DNA of 64,000 nucleotides from Anodontia alba (Eukaryota; Mollusca; Bivalvia; Lucinida; Lucinidae): contig OZ024824.1 in NCBI GenBank assembly GCA_964016985.1, forward strand, positions 121,261,839 to 121,325,838. Direction: 5' to 3'. The notes under the pieces are model-generated. The model saw nothing but the letters and a program-made list of their open reading frames with translations. It had not been told where the DNA came from and did not search any database. The position numbers and the translations under genes were made by a program. Positions 45,034 to 56,599 of this stretch are shown here, piece after piece (position 1 is the stretch's first letter; each line of letters opens with the position of its first letter).

Positions 45034-46921
45034 AGCTCACCTGAGCACGAAGTGCTCAGGGTGAGCTATTGTGGTCAGTCAATGTCCGTCGTCCGTCGTG
45101 CGTCGTCCGTCGTGCGGCGTCAACAATTGCTTTAAAAGCCTACTTCTCCACACCCCTGGGCCAATTGACTTGATACTTGGTAGGAAGCATCGGGGTGACT
45201 TGTAGATCAAAAATAGCTAAAATCATGCCGATCGGAAATCCAAGATGGCCGCCATGGCCGCTATCTTGAAAATCTATTTTTCGCTTCTTCTCCAGAATCG
45301 AAAGGCCAATTGACTCCAAACTTGCTTGGAAGCATCAGAGTGACTTGTAGATCAAAAATAGCTAAAATCGAGCCGATCGGAACTCCAAGATGGCCGCCAT
45401 CTTGAAAATCTATTTTTCGCATCTTCTCCTGAACCGAAAGGCCATTTGACTCCAAACTTGCTAGGAAGCATCAGGGTGACTTGTAGATCAAAAGTAGCTA
45501 AAATCGTGCCGATCCGAAATCCAAGATGGCTGCCATTGCCACCATCTTGAAAATCTATTTTTTGCTTCTATTCCTGAACCGAAAGGCCGATTGACTCCAT
45601 ACTTGCTAGGAAGCATCAGAATGACTTGTAGATCAAAAATAGCTAAAATCATGCCATTAGGAAATCCAAGATGGCCGCCATGGCCGCCATCTTGAAAATC
45701 TGTTTTTCGCTTCTTCTCCTGAACGGAAAGGCCAATTGATTCTTAACTTGCTAGGAAGCATCAGGGTGATTTTTGTAGATCAAAAGTAGCTAAAGTCGTG
45801 CTGATCGGAAATCTGGGAAGCATCAGTGTGACTTGTTGATAAAAAATAGCTAAAATCGTGCCGATCGGCAATCAAAGATGGCCGTCATGGCAGCCATCTT
45901 GAAAATCTATTTTTCGCTTCTACTCCTAAACCCAAAAGCCAATTGAACCAAACTTGGTAGGAAGCATTTGGGTGACTTATAGATCAAAAATAGCTAAAAT
46001 TATGCCTATCAAAAATCCAAGATGGCCGCCATGGCAGCCATCTTGAAAATCTATTTTTCGCTTCTTCTCCTGAACCGAAAGGCAAGTTGACTCCAAACTT
46101 GCTAGGAAGCATCAGGGTGACTTGTAGATCAAAAATAGCTAAAATCGTGCTGAGGGATGGGCGCCATGGCAGCCATCTTGAAAATCTATTTTTCGCTTCT
46201 TCTCCTGAACCGAAAGACCATTTGACTCGACACTTGGTAGGAAGCATTTGGGTGACTTGTAGATCAAAAATAGCTAAAATCATGCCGATCGTAAATCCAA
46301 GATAGCCGCCATGGCGGCTATCTTGAATATCTGTTTTTCGCTTCTTCTCCTAAAACCAAAAGTCAATTGATTCGAAACTTAGTAGGAAGCATTTGGGTGA
46401 CTAGTAGATCAAAAATAGCTAAAATCGTTCTGATGGCCACCATGACCGCGATCTTGAAAATCTATATTTAGCCTCTTCACCTGCACCGAAAGGCCAATTG
46501 ACTCCAAATTTGGTAGGAGACATTGGGGTGACTTGTAGATCAAAAATAGCTAAAATCGTGCCAATCGGATATCCAAGATGGCCGCCATGGCAGCCATCTT
46601 GAAAATCTATTTTTCGCTTCTTCTCCTGAACCGAAAAACCAGTTGACTCGAAACTTGGTAGGAAGTATTGGGATGACTTGTAGATCAAAAATAGCTAAAA
46701 TCGTGCCGATCGTAAATCCAAGCTGGCCGCCATTTAGAGTTTGTTCAAATGATCATGCTCCATTGACTGGCATGCCATATATATTCTTCTTCAAAGTTAA
46801 GAACTGCTTAAAAGATGATCTTTTCAATAGTTGCGATGATAGGACTGGAAAAATGTTGCATAACATCTGCATATCTGCAGTGGCTATGTCACTCAGGTGA
46901 GCGACCCGTGGCCCTATTGTT
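45034..46921 (+). mobile_element. Tandem-cored element, ~146-bp unit, best-preserved copy
   Basis: It opens with a near-perfect hairpin (AGCTCACCTGAGCAC, GAA loop, GTGCTCAGGGTGAGCT), a (GTCCGTCGT)n tract, and about 11 units marked by CCAATTGACTC and AGGAAGCATC. It ends with CTCAGGTGAGCG..CCGTGGCCC. Each unit holds CAAGATGGCCGCCATGGC and GCCATCTTG, an inverted pair. Homologous to 1271-2332. No protein is encoded. Confidence 0.82.
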
Positions 46922-46959
46922 AAAATGTATTAACCCTTGTCCTGCTGAGTCCGGATATG

Positions 46960-47045
46960 CTCTGCCTGTACAAATAGTTTAGATTCAGATCAGTTGGCTT
47001 CTGACAAAACCAACTGATCTGGATTTGCACTGTTTGTCATTAAGT
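46960..47045. repeat. Copy of CAAACAGTG inverted repeat family
   Basis: TACAAATAGTTTAGATTCAGATCAGTTGG pairs with CCAACTGATCTGGATTTGCACTGTTTG. Confidence 0.75.
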
Positions 47046-47359
47046 ATGTGACTTTGTATCAACAACTAGGATCAAGTAATCTGAATGGCTGAAAATTAGA
47101 AGTGGAAGTGGCATTTTAATTCATTCAGCATGACTTTATTCAGCAGGCCCGATCAGGCTGCGCATCTGGGCATTCGATGTGTGCTTACAAAATCACTGGC
47201 TACTGTTGAATACCTCATAGCATAATCTGTATTTTAAATGCACTATGTGACCCATAAAAGGTAATATTGGAGTATCGTATGAGCTGCTACGTGAAAAACG
47301 CACCTTCTGACATATGCACCCAAGGAAGACTGAAATCATCCTGTACTACAGGGAATCTG

Positions 47360-47602
47360 TCCCCGAGGTTATAAAACTTTTTTCTTGCTCAACTCAGCTG
47401 AGCATAAAATTTATTTACTTATAAATCTTAAAATACTGACAATTTTTTAAAACTTCTTTCATGCTCAACTCAGCTGAGCATGCTCAGCTGAGTTGAGCAT
47501 GAAAAAAGTTTTAATTGTTGGTATTTTTATTTTAATGACAAAGTGAAGATTCCTGCTCAGTTGAGTTGAGCATGAAAAAAAGTTTTATGACCTCGGGGCC
47601 TG
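47360..47602. mobile_element. Family D palindromic element, rearranged centre
   Basis: CCCCGAGGTTATAAAACTTTTTTC and GTTTTATGACCTCGGGGCC termini. The centre carries an extra head-to-head CTCAACTCAGCTGAGCATG/CATGCTCAGCTGAGTTGAG palindrome at about 47464-47501. Confidence 0.85.
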
Positions 47603-47848
47603 ATTAGAGTCGTCGTTCTCCGCATGAAGGAACGTTGCATCATTGGCTGTCCAAAATACGCCCAGTGAAGATTCTGATCAGACTGCGCATATGCGCAAGC
47701 AGATTTGAATCTTTAATGGACGCATATGTCCGAATGTACGTTTTCTGACGTTGCGGCGCTTATCTACATGAAATTAATGCAGGGAACTGCTGACGTGCCC
47801 TGTCTGAGGTTTGAAAAGGGTTTACTTTGAAAAAGGTTATAGTTTAAT

Positions 47849-47851
<3 letters not shown>

Positions 47852-47882
<31 letters not shown>
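47852..47882. repeat. (GA)n microsatellite
   Basis: About 15 AG dinucleotides. Confidence 0.95.
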
Positions 47883-47885
<3 letters not shown>

Positions 47886-48893
47886 CTCTAACCGAATTAA
47901 CATCACTGTTTACTCCAGACAAATGAAAATGAAAATATTTTACAATTCTTCAAGTAGAACGGTTCAAATCACATTTGATTAAACTGTCGTCCTCCTTTTT
48001 GATCTTAAAACCTGGTAAAGGTGTTTTCATGTCACACCTATGGTATACTGTCAGACATTCAGCTGTGATATTTGATAACAGTTTATTTATACACAATATT
48101 AACAAAAAAAAGATGAAAAACGAAATACACCTGAACACATACCGATTTATATTAATTAATATTCAGTGTAATAATATTAGCTGTGGGATATATACAATGG
48201 CATGTTTCGTTTCGTCGCTTCAACCGGTGTTGAGATAAACATCTTCTGTATGATAGGTAGATAAGGAAACCAAAACAGTTTGTTTCTGATTGGTTTTGAT
48301 CCTAATATGGTGATTATATTGTCATTTTTGTATCTAATTGAAAAGAATTCTTTCTACTGACGTTAACATAGTCATGCAGGAAATTGCTAATTTCGAATTG
48401 ATCCTGGAGCGTTCTCGCTTTGTGACGAAACCGGAACAATGAATTCTCCATATTTAGCTAATAAAATATTACATAATAAAAAGTTTATTAATCAAATAAA
48501 AATCATCACACCAATGATAATATGTATTGACAATGAACAGGATGAACTCAGTAGAAAACATTCAGTCACTCGCAAGTTCCCCAACGTCCAGGTCTCAGTT
48601 TATTTACCGTAACGTCGGTTTCAGCCACGAAACCGACGATGCCGGTGTAGATAAACCACAATGAATACTGCGTGTCACAATAATTGTACATTTGGGCTGC
48701 TTCACAGGAAAGGAGATGGGGGGAGGGAGCTCATGTATGTGCGAGTAGCGCAGGCCCGATCATGCTGCGCATCTGGGCATTCTATGTGTGCTTACAGCAT
48801 CATTTGATACTGTTGAATGTAATGGTGTATAGAAAATACCCTTACAGATCCTATAAAGCACCAGCCTACTAAACCAGGGGCAATAAAACCTTC
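47883..48893. other. Non-coding intronic sequence
   Basis: No repeat family or exon recognised. Short open frames here lack any domain. Confidence 0.4.
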
Positions 48894-49172
48894 CATCACG
48901 AAAACATTCCTATTCAAATATATAGAAAATTTCACCTCCAAAAACTGAAAATTTTCAGATAAAAAAACTCTGATACTTTCATATTTCTGCTCAAAACATA
49001 GGTTTTGGGAACTCGTTAGAACCGCCTCGGCGAGGCGGTTCTAACGAGTACCAAACATCTATGTTTTTCAGCAAACAAAAGAAAAATAGTGTTTACCCCT
49101 GTAAACCCCAGTGTTACTATATAAACGTGGGGTTTAAGGGGGTCAAAATTATATAGGCATGTTTTCGTGATG
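48894..49172 (+). mobile_element. Family A element, diverged palindrome
   Basis: CATCACGAAAACATTCC...GGCATGTTTTCGTGATG. The arms read ATAGGTTTTGGGAACTCG and CGAGTACCAAACATCTAT, so they no longer pair fully outside the inner 40 bp. Confidence 0.92.
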
Positions 49173-49584
49173 TAATTTTACCAGGTGTAGAAGAGATACA
49201 TTTTATGCGTGTTTTCTTACTTTCGAAGAAAAAAAAAACTTGACATGTGGACTATACCATATGAAAATGTGTTTCCTGGAATATCAATCTGTACATCCTC
49301 ACAGTCTGATCATGACCTTCGATGCCCGCTTACAGTTATCAGATAGCTCTAGAATGTGTCAAGCGGGAGAAAAGGCGCTGATTTAGCGCATTTTGCGTAT
49401 ACTTAGACAATTTTTTCTAACATACCGTGTAACCCCAAAATACGCGGTACCATTTCAAACACCTACAAACACAAAACAGTAGCACCTGTGAGCACAGAAA
49501 GAGACTGGAAACGAGGACGTTTTGAGAATGCAATCAGTCTTTGCATGTGCTGCCACGAAAAGCGTAGGAACATTATGAATTTAT
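49173..49584. other. Non-coding intronic sequence
   Basis: Nothing recognised. Confidence 0.4.
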
Positions 49585-49862
49585 CATCACGAAAACATAC
49601 CTATATAATTTTGACCCCCTCAGACCCCACTTTTATATAGTAAAACTGGGGTTTACAGGGGTATACATTATTTTTCTTATTTCTGCTCAAAACATAGATT
49701 GTGGGTACTCGTTAGAACCGCCTCGCCGAGGCGGTTCTAACGAGTACCCACAATCTATGTTTTGAGCAGAAATATGAAAAAAATATTAGAATTTTTATCT
49801 GAAATTTTCAGTTTTTGGTGGTTAAATTTTCAGTATATTTGAATAGGCGTGTTTTCGTCATG
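49585..49862 (-). mobile_element. Family A element, intact
   Basis: CATCACGAAAACATACC...AATAGGCGTGTTTTCGTCATG. The palindrome at about 49686-49767 is perfect or nearly so. It ends 62 bp before the last hexokinase exon. Confidence 0.94.
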
Positions 49863-49924
49863 TGAATAAAGGTGTCTGAATGAACAAATAAGCAGACAAT
49901 AATATGTCTTACGTTTCCTTTCAG

Positions 49925-50023
49925 ACAAAGATGATTCTAGTGAAGGATGGTAGTGGGCAAGGTGGCGCGCTGGTCGCAGCCATAGAGAAGAAACGACATA
50001 TATTGAAACCACAGACTATATGA
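49925..50023 (+). CDS. Hexokinase-like gene, last coding exon
   Basis: This 99-bp exon follows TTTCCTTTCAG, enters in phase 0 and ends in TGA at 50021-50023. It encodes MILVKDGSGQGGALVAAIEKK, aligning with the adenosine-binding segment of animal hexokinases (..L..DGSGKGAA...A.A.R). The Lys of GSGKG is Gln here, and the next Ala is Gly. Only 12 residues follow, a normal short C-terminus, so the protein ends after one catalytic half and there is no second tandem half downstream. The nearest AATAAA is at about 51234, beyond a family A element; if used, the 3' UTR would be about 1.2 kb. Confidence 0.93.
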   Translation, partial: TKMILVKDGSGQGGALVAAIEKKRHILKPQTI

Positions 50024-50445
50024 ATATATTGTTAGGAGGTTTAGAATTGAATGAAATTTCATGTGAATTCACATGTCGATTCACTTGCAATGTCCAGAAA
50101 AAAAACATAAACTAAACGAGGATGCACCTGCTTCAGTTTCGCATGTCACTTTAAGGCTATTTTGTATTGTTGGCTCATCAGACATTAATTAATCCATTTA
50201 TGCCCAGCGTTATGCCGAACGCGGCGTCTGATCAGGGTCTGTTTGCAGTAATTGAGGAAATTCTAAAAATATAACCAGACACCACTTAAACTGAAATTGG
50301 ATTGGTCCAAAGAGTTAAGGCAGAAGAGTTCACTCGGTATAAATGGGTTAAACTTTGTCGCTTTCAAGATGAGATGTGCAGATGACAAATGAGGGAAATT
50401 ATTTTTTGCTTTATTGGACATACATAATGGCCTGTCAGTCAATTT

Positions 50446-50724
50446 CATTACGAAAACACGCCTATTCAAATATATTGAAAATTTTACAATCAAAAACGGA
50501 AAATTTTCATATAAAAAATTCTGATATTTTTCATATTCCTGCTCAAAACATAGATTATGGGTACTCGTTAGAACCGCCTCCGCGAGGCAGCTCTAACGAG
50601 TACCCACAATCTATGTTTTCTAGCAAAATAAGAAAAAAATAATGTATACCCCTGTAAACCCCAGTTTTACTATATAAAAGTGGGGTTTAAGGGGGTCAAA
50701 ATATATACGCGTGTTTTCGTGATG
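50446..50724 (+). mobile_element. Family A element
   Basis: CATTACGAAAACACGCC...ACGCGTGTTTTCGTGATG. The palindrome has mismatches in the right arm (GAGGCAGCTCTAAC). If the hexokinase transcript runs past 50446, this hairpin lies in its 3' UTR. Confidence 0.92.
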
Positions 50725-51184
50725 TTCAATGAAATTCAATGCCTTAGTTTTTACTGTTAAAGAATACGATGAAAAATAGCTGAAAATGCCATCCGCTGCT
50801 TTATGAAGTTTAGCGGGTTAAAGGTTAACAGCTTATTCTTTTTTGCGAGTAAGGGATTTGAAATAGTCTCTCACTAGCAAAAAGGATTAAGCCTGTAACC
50901 TTTAACTAAAGTCATCTTCTCTGTTATAGTTTCTTTCTCTCTTTTATGAAGTCTTTGATGCCCTGGCCATAAAATTTAAAAATTATGAATTGATTGGACA
51001 GTTCGTTACACATGGCCACAATTACAACGTATATATTTAATATATCAGCTGCAACTGCACAAAACGTACCTTCGGACACATGCGCCCATCGAAGATTCAG
51101 ATCAGCTTTCGCATTCGCCCAGTTTGATCAACATTTTCACTGGGAGCATATTTGGATAGCGACAAATGCAAAGTAAATAAGAGA

Positions 51185-51390
51185 ACTCAGGAACTGTTAT
51201 AGTCAAATTCACACCAAAGGGAAAGACAGATACAATAAAGCAGCCACAAACTAAACAGATGGCAAGCAGAGTTTGCAACTCTTCGCCAAAAAGGTGGAAA
51301 CTCTGTTACCCAAACTTAACTGAATGTATAATCAGCTTACATAATTGTTAAAAGAAAAACATAAGAAAGTGAAAATACTACACAATTAAA
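51185..51390 (-). repeat. Dispersed ~220-bp repeat, copy 3 (inverted)
   Basis: Reverse complement of the 14740 and 43255 copies: GGAAAGACAGATACAATAAAG and AACTCTGTTACCCAAACTTAA. Confidence 0.75.
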
Positions 51391-51397
51391 AAAAGAA

Positions 51398-51677
51398 CAT
51401 TAGGAAAACACGCCTATATAGTTTTGACCTGCTTAAACCCCACTTTTATACAGTAAAACTGGGGTTTTCAGGGGTATACATTAATTTTCTTATTTCTGCT
51501 CAAAAACTTAGATTGTGGGTATTCGTTAGAACCGCCTCGCCGAGGCGGTTCTAACAAGTAACCACAATCTATGTTTTGAGCAGAAATATGAAAAAATATC
51601 GAAAATTTTTATCTGAAAATTTTCATTTTTTGGTGGTAAAATTTTCAATATATTTGAATAGGCATGTTTTCGTAATG
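51398..51677 (-). mobile_element. Family A element
   Basis: CATTAGGAAAACACGCC...AATAGGCATGTTTTCGTAATG. The palindrome has a private ATTCGTTAG and AACAAGTAACC in its two arms. Confidence 0.92.
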
Positions 51678-51889
51678 AGAAGTGCGTTTTCTCACGTTGC
51701 GGCTCAGATATTAGTGCCATCAAATCTTCTGTTCATCCATACTTTATCAAGTTTAGTTTTAAATTAAAATACAGTTCGTGAAGAAATTATATCCTCAGGG
51801 AGTGAGTTCCATTCCTGTATTATTCTCACAGAAAATGAGTTCAGTCGTACTGACTTATGACATATGGAGTGAAATTATTTAGCACTTAC

Positions 51890-52085
51890 AGTGCTATGGG
51901 TAAGTTCAATAGACGTCAAATTGATTATGTTTTTCCCCAGAAAATAAGATTTAACATTTCAAGTAAACTGCCTCCCGACATTTTGTATGAAATGTCAAAT
52001 CCGATTTTCTGTAAAATTAAGAAAAATATTTCAGAATGTAGTCTGCTGATATTTTTATCCATTATGCTAAGCATTTACTGAGTGA
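51890..52085. repeat. Dispersed TTTGACATTTCATGC-type repeat
   Basis: CCCCAGAAAATAAGATTTAACATTTC...GAAATGTCAAATCCGATTTTCTG forms a loose inverted repeat, followed by TTAAGAAAAATATTTCAGAATGTAG as also seen near 25805. Confidence 0.65.
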
Positions 52086-52217
52086 CCTTTTTTTGAGGAG
52101 TCGGCCACATGGAAGGAATCTTCAGGAGAAGAGAACACAAAATGTATTAAGTCTAAGAAAAACTTTATGCGGATATCTTCTCTGATCTAGAGTTATGGAA
52201 AGATTCAGTAACTAATA

Positions 52218-52482
52218 CATTACGAAAACACGCTTATTCAAATATATTGAAAATTTCACCACCAAAAACTGATAGTTTTCAGATAAAAATTCTGATATAG
52301 TACATGTTTCTGCTCAAAACATAGATTGCGGGATTGTGGATGGAGGCGGTTTTAACGAGTACCCACAGTCTATGTTTTTTAGCAGAAATAAGAAAAATAA
52401 TGTATACCCATGTAAACCACAGTTTTACTATATAAAAGTGGGGTGTAAGAGGGTCAAATTATATAGGTATGTTTTCGTGATG
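52218..52482 (+). mobile_element. Family A element, palindrome eroded
   Basis: CATTACGAAAACACGC...GGTATGTTTTCGTGATG. The left arm is rearranged (GATTGCGGGATTGTGGATGG), so only part of the stem remains. Confidence 0.9.
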
Positions 52483-52549
52483 CAAACCGCAATGTATTTT
52501 AAATTGGCCACCGGCTGATAAAAAAGCCTCAGGGCATATACGAATGGCG

Positions 52550-52715
52550 AAGCCCCAGACCAGTTTGCGCAGCCACACGTCGGGTCAAAATCTTCGCTAT
52601 AAGTCTTTATCTTCAACAAGGTCCATATATTGTGTAGGGGAACAGCAAAGAACCCTCCTAGACTGAGCGGATGCGCAGGCTGGTCTGGATCTTCGCTGTT
52701 TGCATATGTTCTAAG
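52550..52715. repeat. GATCCAGACCAG inverted repeat
   Basis: CCAGACCAGTTTGCGCAG and GCGCAGGCTGGTCTGGATCTTCGCTGTTTG form distant arms. The minus-strand translation contains SEDPDQPAH, a peptide produced by this repeat and not by a gene. Confidence 0.65.
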
Positions 52716-52995
52716 GTCCCTTTTCTCAGTCGCCAGCCCAAATATAGTACTTGCCTTTTTGTGCTTCGTCTTCTGATGGATGTACAAAATGGATAACGTT
52801 TTTGTAGTCTTAGAAAAACGCATCCTTACCTTCTTGTATTTTTTTATGCATGGCTAGGAATAGTCGTACACCAGAAACTTGCAAAATCTGCACAGAATTG
52901 TTTTCATTTTGAAGCATAAGATGAAAGCATGTTATTTGATGTATTATAGAAGGATAAGGTGTACTCAACGATAGGTTGGGCTCAGAATGGTTAGA

Positions 52996-53276
52996 CATCA
53001 CGAAAACATGCCTATATAATTTTGACCCCCTTAAACCCCACTTTTATATAGTAAAACTGGGGTTTTATAGGGGTATACATTATTTTTCTTATTCCTGCTC
53101 AAAACATAGATTGTTGGTACTCGTTAGAACCGCCTCGTCAAGGCGGTTCTAACGAGTACCCACAATCTATATCTTTGAACAGAAATATGAAAAATCTCAA
53201 AGTTTGTTTATCTAAACATTTATATTTTTTGGTGGTAAAATTTTCAGTATATTTGTATAGGCTTGTTTTCGTAATG
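52996..53276 (-). mobile_element. Family A element
   Basis: CATCACGAAAACATGCC...ATAGGCTTGTTTTCGTAATG. The palindrome at about 53098-53178 has GCCTCGTCAAGGC at the tip. Confidence 0.92.
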
Positions 53277-53312
53277 TTATGTTTAAAGATGTCTCATATA
53301 AAGCTGAAAACA

Positions 53313-53350
53313 AACAAAAAAAAAAAAAAAAAAAAAAAAGAAAAAGAAAA
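53313..53350. repeat. Poly-A tract
   Basis: About 27 A residues followed by AAAGAAAAAG. Confidence 0.95.
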
Positions 53351-53899
53351 AACTACAACAACGCAAAACATATATATAGCATGTATATTAGTGGTGGAGA
53401 TAGAGGTTAAATGTAAAAATGTAGTTGAAAATACTTGTGTTTTTGTTAAGATAAATTTAGTATACTCGAGCGTAGATCTATTGGAACTAATAGGCACAGT
53501 TTTATGTTTTTACACAGGTTTAACCTTTTCGATTGTGAAGCCCTATTCAAGTTAGATGAGATGACAGTCTAGTTTTTTTTCTAGTTTACAGAGAGAAGAC
53601 AATGTTCAATAATATTTGCTGTGAATCACATGAAAAGTCAATCCTTGTTTTACATTACGAAAACACGCCTATTCAAATATATAGAAAATTTCACCTCCAA
53701 AAACTGAAAATTTTCAGATAAAAAACTCTGATATATCAGTTTCATATTTCTACTCAAAATATAGATTGTGGGTACTCGTTAGAACCGCATATGCAGGAAT
53801 TCTCGTACTACAGGTACTAATCCGCACCAATCGGTCCCTTCTGTGACGTCACAGCCTGTCGCTAGTTCTCAGACAGGTAATAGTGTGGAAATGTATAGA

Positions 53900-55560
53900 A
53901 TTATATAGGAGCCCATCATTTAACTAATAAAATCATTTATTTTCAATAATACAAGATATTATTATAACCTCGCAATAGATGGAAAAATGTATCTGCTTCA
54001 ATTTGATACCAAATTTGTTGAAATAAGATAAATTTTAAAATGGCCCAGATTGTAATGAATGCTACAAGGGTTTTTCCTTATTAAGTCTTTGTATTTTACA
54101 ACAAAAATGAAAAATAGCCTTGATTCAATCGCCCAAAAGTCATATTTTTTTAAATTTCTCCGTTCGCTATAACCTCCCATTCGATAGATCTATTTAATAT
54201 CTATAGTTATGTAGTAAAATATTGAATAAATTATTTTATTAAAAATGGCCCACAGGTTGCAGAATATAGCTATATTTGAAAAATGCGGAGCGAAAATGTG
54301 TAATGATTACACAGACGCAGGTCTTGTGTACACATGATACTAGAATGAATTGCAAAAGAGGTTGTAAGAATCGGAAAATAAAAAAGAAGTTGGTATCCAT
54401 TGATAGTATTATAAAGATAATTTAGCTTCAAAAAGGAAAAAAAAAGATATATATTTATAAAAATATAAACTTATTTATTTATTTTTTGTTTAAGTCGAAT
54501 TTTGTTTTCATTCGGCAACTTATTGAAGCTTTAATGAAAATTTGATATAATTACTTTTGGCCATAGGAAAACTACAAACTGCTTAATTACTTGTTTTTTA
54601 TTTGTTTAATGACGAAAAAAATACTTTGTCGGGATACAAGAAAAATACCTAAATGCGCGGCCACTCTTGGATGTTTTCTTAATAACAATTACTGCTAATG
54701 AATGCCAATTATGTCCTTATCTTGACGAAAGAAAACAACGAAATCACTTTTTACATAATTGACATATATGCTTATGCGCAGTTTTAATTGCACAAACAGA
54801 ATTAAATCCAACATTTGATCTTTTTGCATAAACTAGCACTTTTTCTCATTTTAGATTCCTGTACATAAATAAGGACTACATGGTTCATAATCATGGCTTC
54901 ATCTAAGTGCGTGCGTGTACAAAATAAATTTGACTATAAAAAAACTGAATGAGGGTGAGGCTCTCTCTCTCAGACGTTCTTCTCTAAATCTGTGAATAAC
55001 ACGAGTCTCTCCAAATAAAAGCAGCATTAAATATGACGTGCCACCATTGTAGTTCCAGACCAGCATGTGCATACATTTTTTCTCTGATAGAATGTGCAAG
55101 CTCTATTCAACATCCGGTGTTAAATATGTATATTTAATAAATAATTTATAATATTAAAAAAAAAAAATACATTAAAACAAAATGATAATTGATATTATTT
55201 TCAGAAATAATTATTTAGTAATCTTTAGCTGTATATCATAATTCGGAATATAAATATTCCTATGCTGGTACTATTTTGTTTCATAAAATGGTTCTCTATC
55301 TAGGAAATTAAAACATTATGATACTAATGATATTATTATTATTATTATTTACTACTACTATTATTATTATTATGTTGTACATCACAATTCCGAAGAATAA
55401 ATATTATTATGCTGGTCATATTCGAAATGTTTTATTTGTAAAATTAGCCACATGGACAGTTTATACTATCGTACATGTATATTTAGGGGTAAAATATTAC
55501 TAATTATCGTATAAACCCTATTAGACACATTAAATAACTATCATACTGAAATTTGGCTAC
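53900..55560. other. AT-rich non-coding interior
   Basis: About 1.7 kb of high-AT sequence with short TTA/ATT tracts (near 55330-55370). No gene, RNA or repeat family recognised. Confidence 0.45.
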
Positions 55561-55589
55561 CTGTTGAAACACCTTATACCTGCTATCTG

Positions 55590-55960
55590 AGTGGCAAACA
55601 GTGTAGACCTTGATAAGATACTCTTTGATGTAATGTTTGATCAGGGTCACTGCCTTTTGTTATGGTGTGTTTATCAGAATACTGAGGTTAAATACTATAA
55701 ACCACTTTCTCAGTCAGATTCAATAAATTGTTCACACCTTTTCAAACATTACCCTAAAGGCAATTGTTTCAAAAACAAACCTGGGCTACCAGATGATTCG
55801 ATTCTACTGTTTACAACACTTGCCCTATCTTTTTAACAAGGCCATTATAGAATCAGCTGATTTGTCTAAACATTGCTGGGTAGGTGTAAATTAGTGTAGA
55901 CCCTGAACACACAATGCGTAATATGACATCTGATCTGGGTCTACACTGTTGGCACAGACC
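55590..55960. repeat. Two CAAACAGTG family copies
   Basis: GCAAACAGTGTAGACCTTGATAAG at 55593, and GTGTAGACCCTGAACAC..GATCTGGGTCTACACTGTTGGC at about 55890-55953. Confidence 0.6.
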
Positions 55961-56599
55961 TCTCTGTCTAAAACCCTAGGATAGTAGTAACAGTCATAAT
56001 CCCAGGAAAACGACATTTTATCCACTTTTGCTAACTACCTAACACAGAAATAACACGAGTCTCTCCAAATAAAAACAACAACCATTGTAGTTCCAGATCA
56101 GCATGTGCATACATTTTCTCTGATAGATTGTGCAAGCTGTATTCACATGCAGTATAGACTCTGATCAATATATTTCAGCGGACACACAGACTAATTGGGG
56201 TCTGCATTGATCGCATAATTCATAAGGCCCATTTTTTAAAAAAAAAATCAAAAAATCAATCATAATTGTTTCTTATTTTACTTGAAGACACCTCAAAGTT
56301 CTTGAAACGATCAACAAAACATTTTACTTTCATTTATATTAGCATTAAAACATATATAAATACAAGTTAAATAACAGCACGTTGGTTTATTTTCTGGTTC
56401 CATTTGTCTAGTACTCTTATTATCATTATCCAGCTGGGAACTAGAAGCCTCAGGCCACTGGACAAGTTAATAATAGCTTAATCTATACCTCATGCAATAA
56501 AAACAAAGTGGTCAAAACATCAAATAAACATCAACATTTGAAAGCGACCATTATGACAATGATGTAGGAATGCAAGGGCAAACAAAGCACCATCTTTAA

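Noticed and set aside
13193..53180. Recurrent identical ~35-nt sequence that could suggest a CRISPR array
   Set aside because: The repeats are thousands of bases apart, palindromic and sit inside a 280-bp terminal-repeat element in an intron-containing eukaryotic locus. There is no regular spacing and there are no cas genes.
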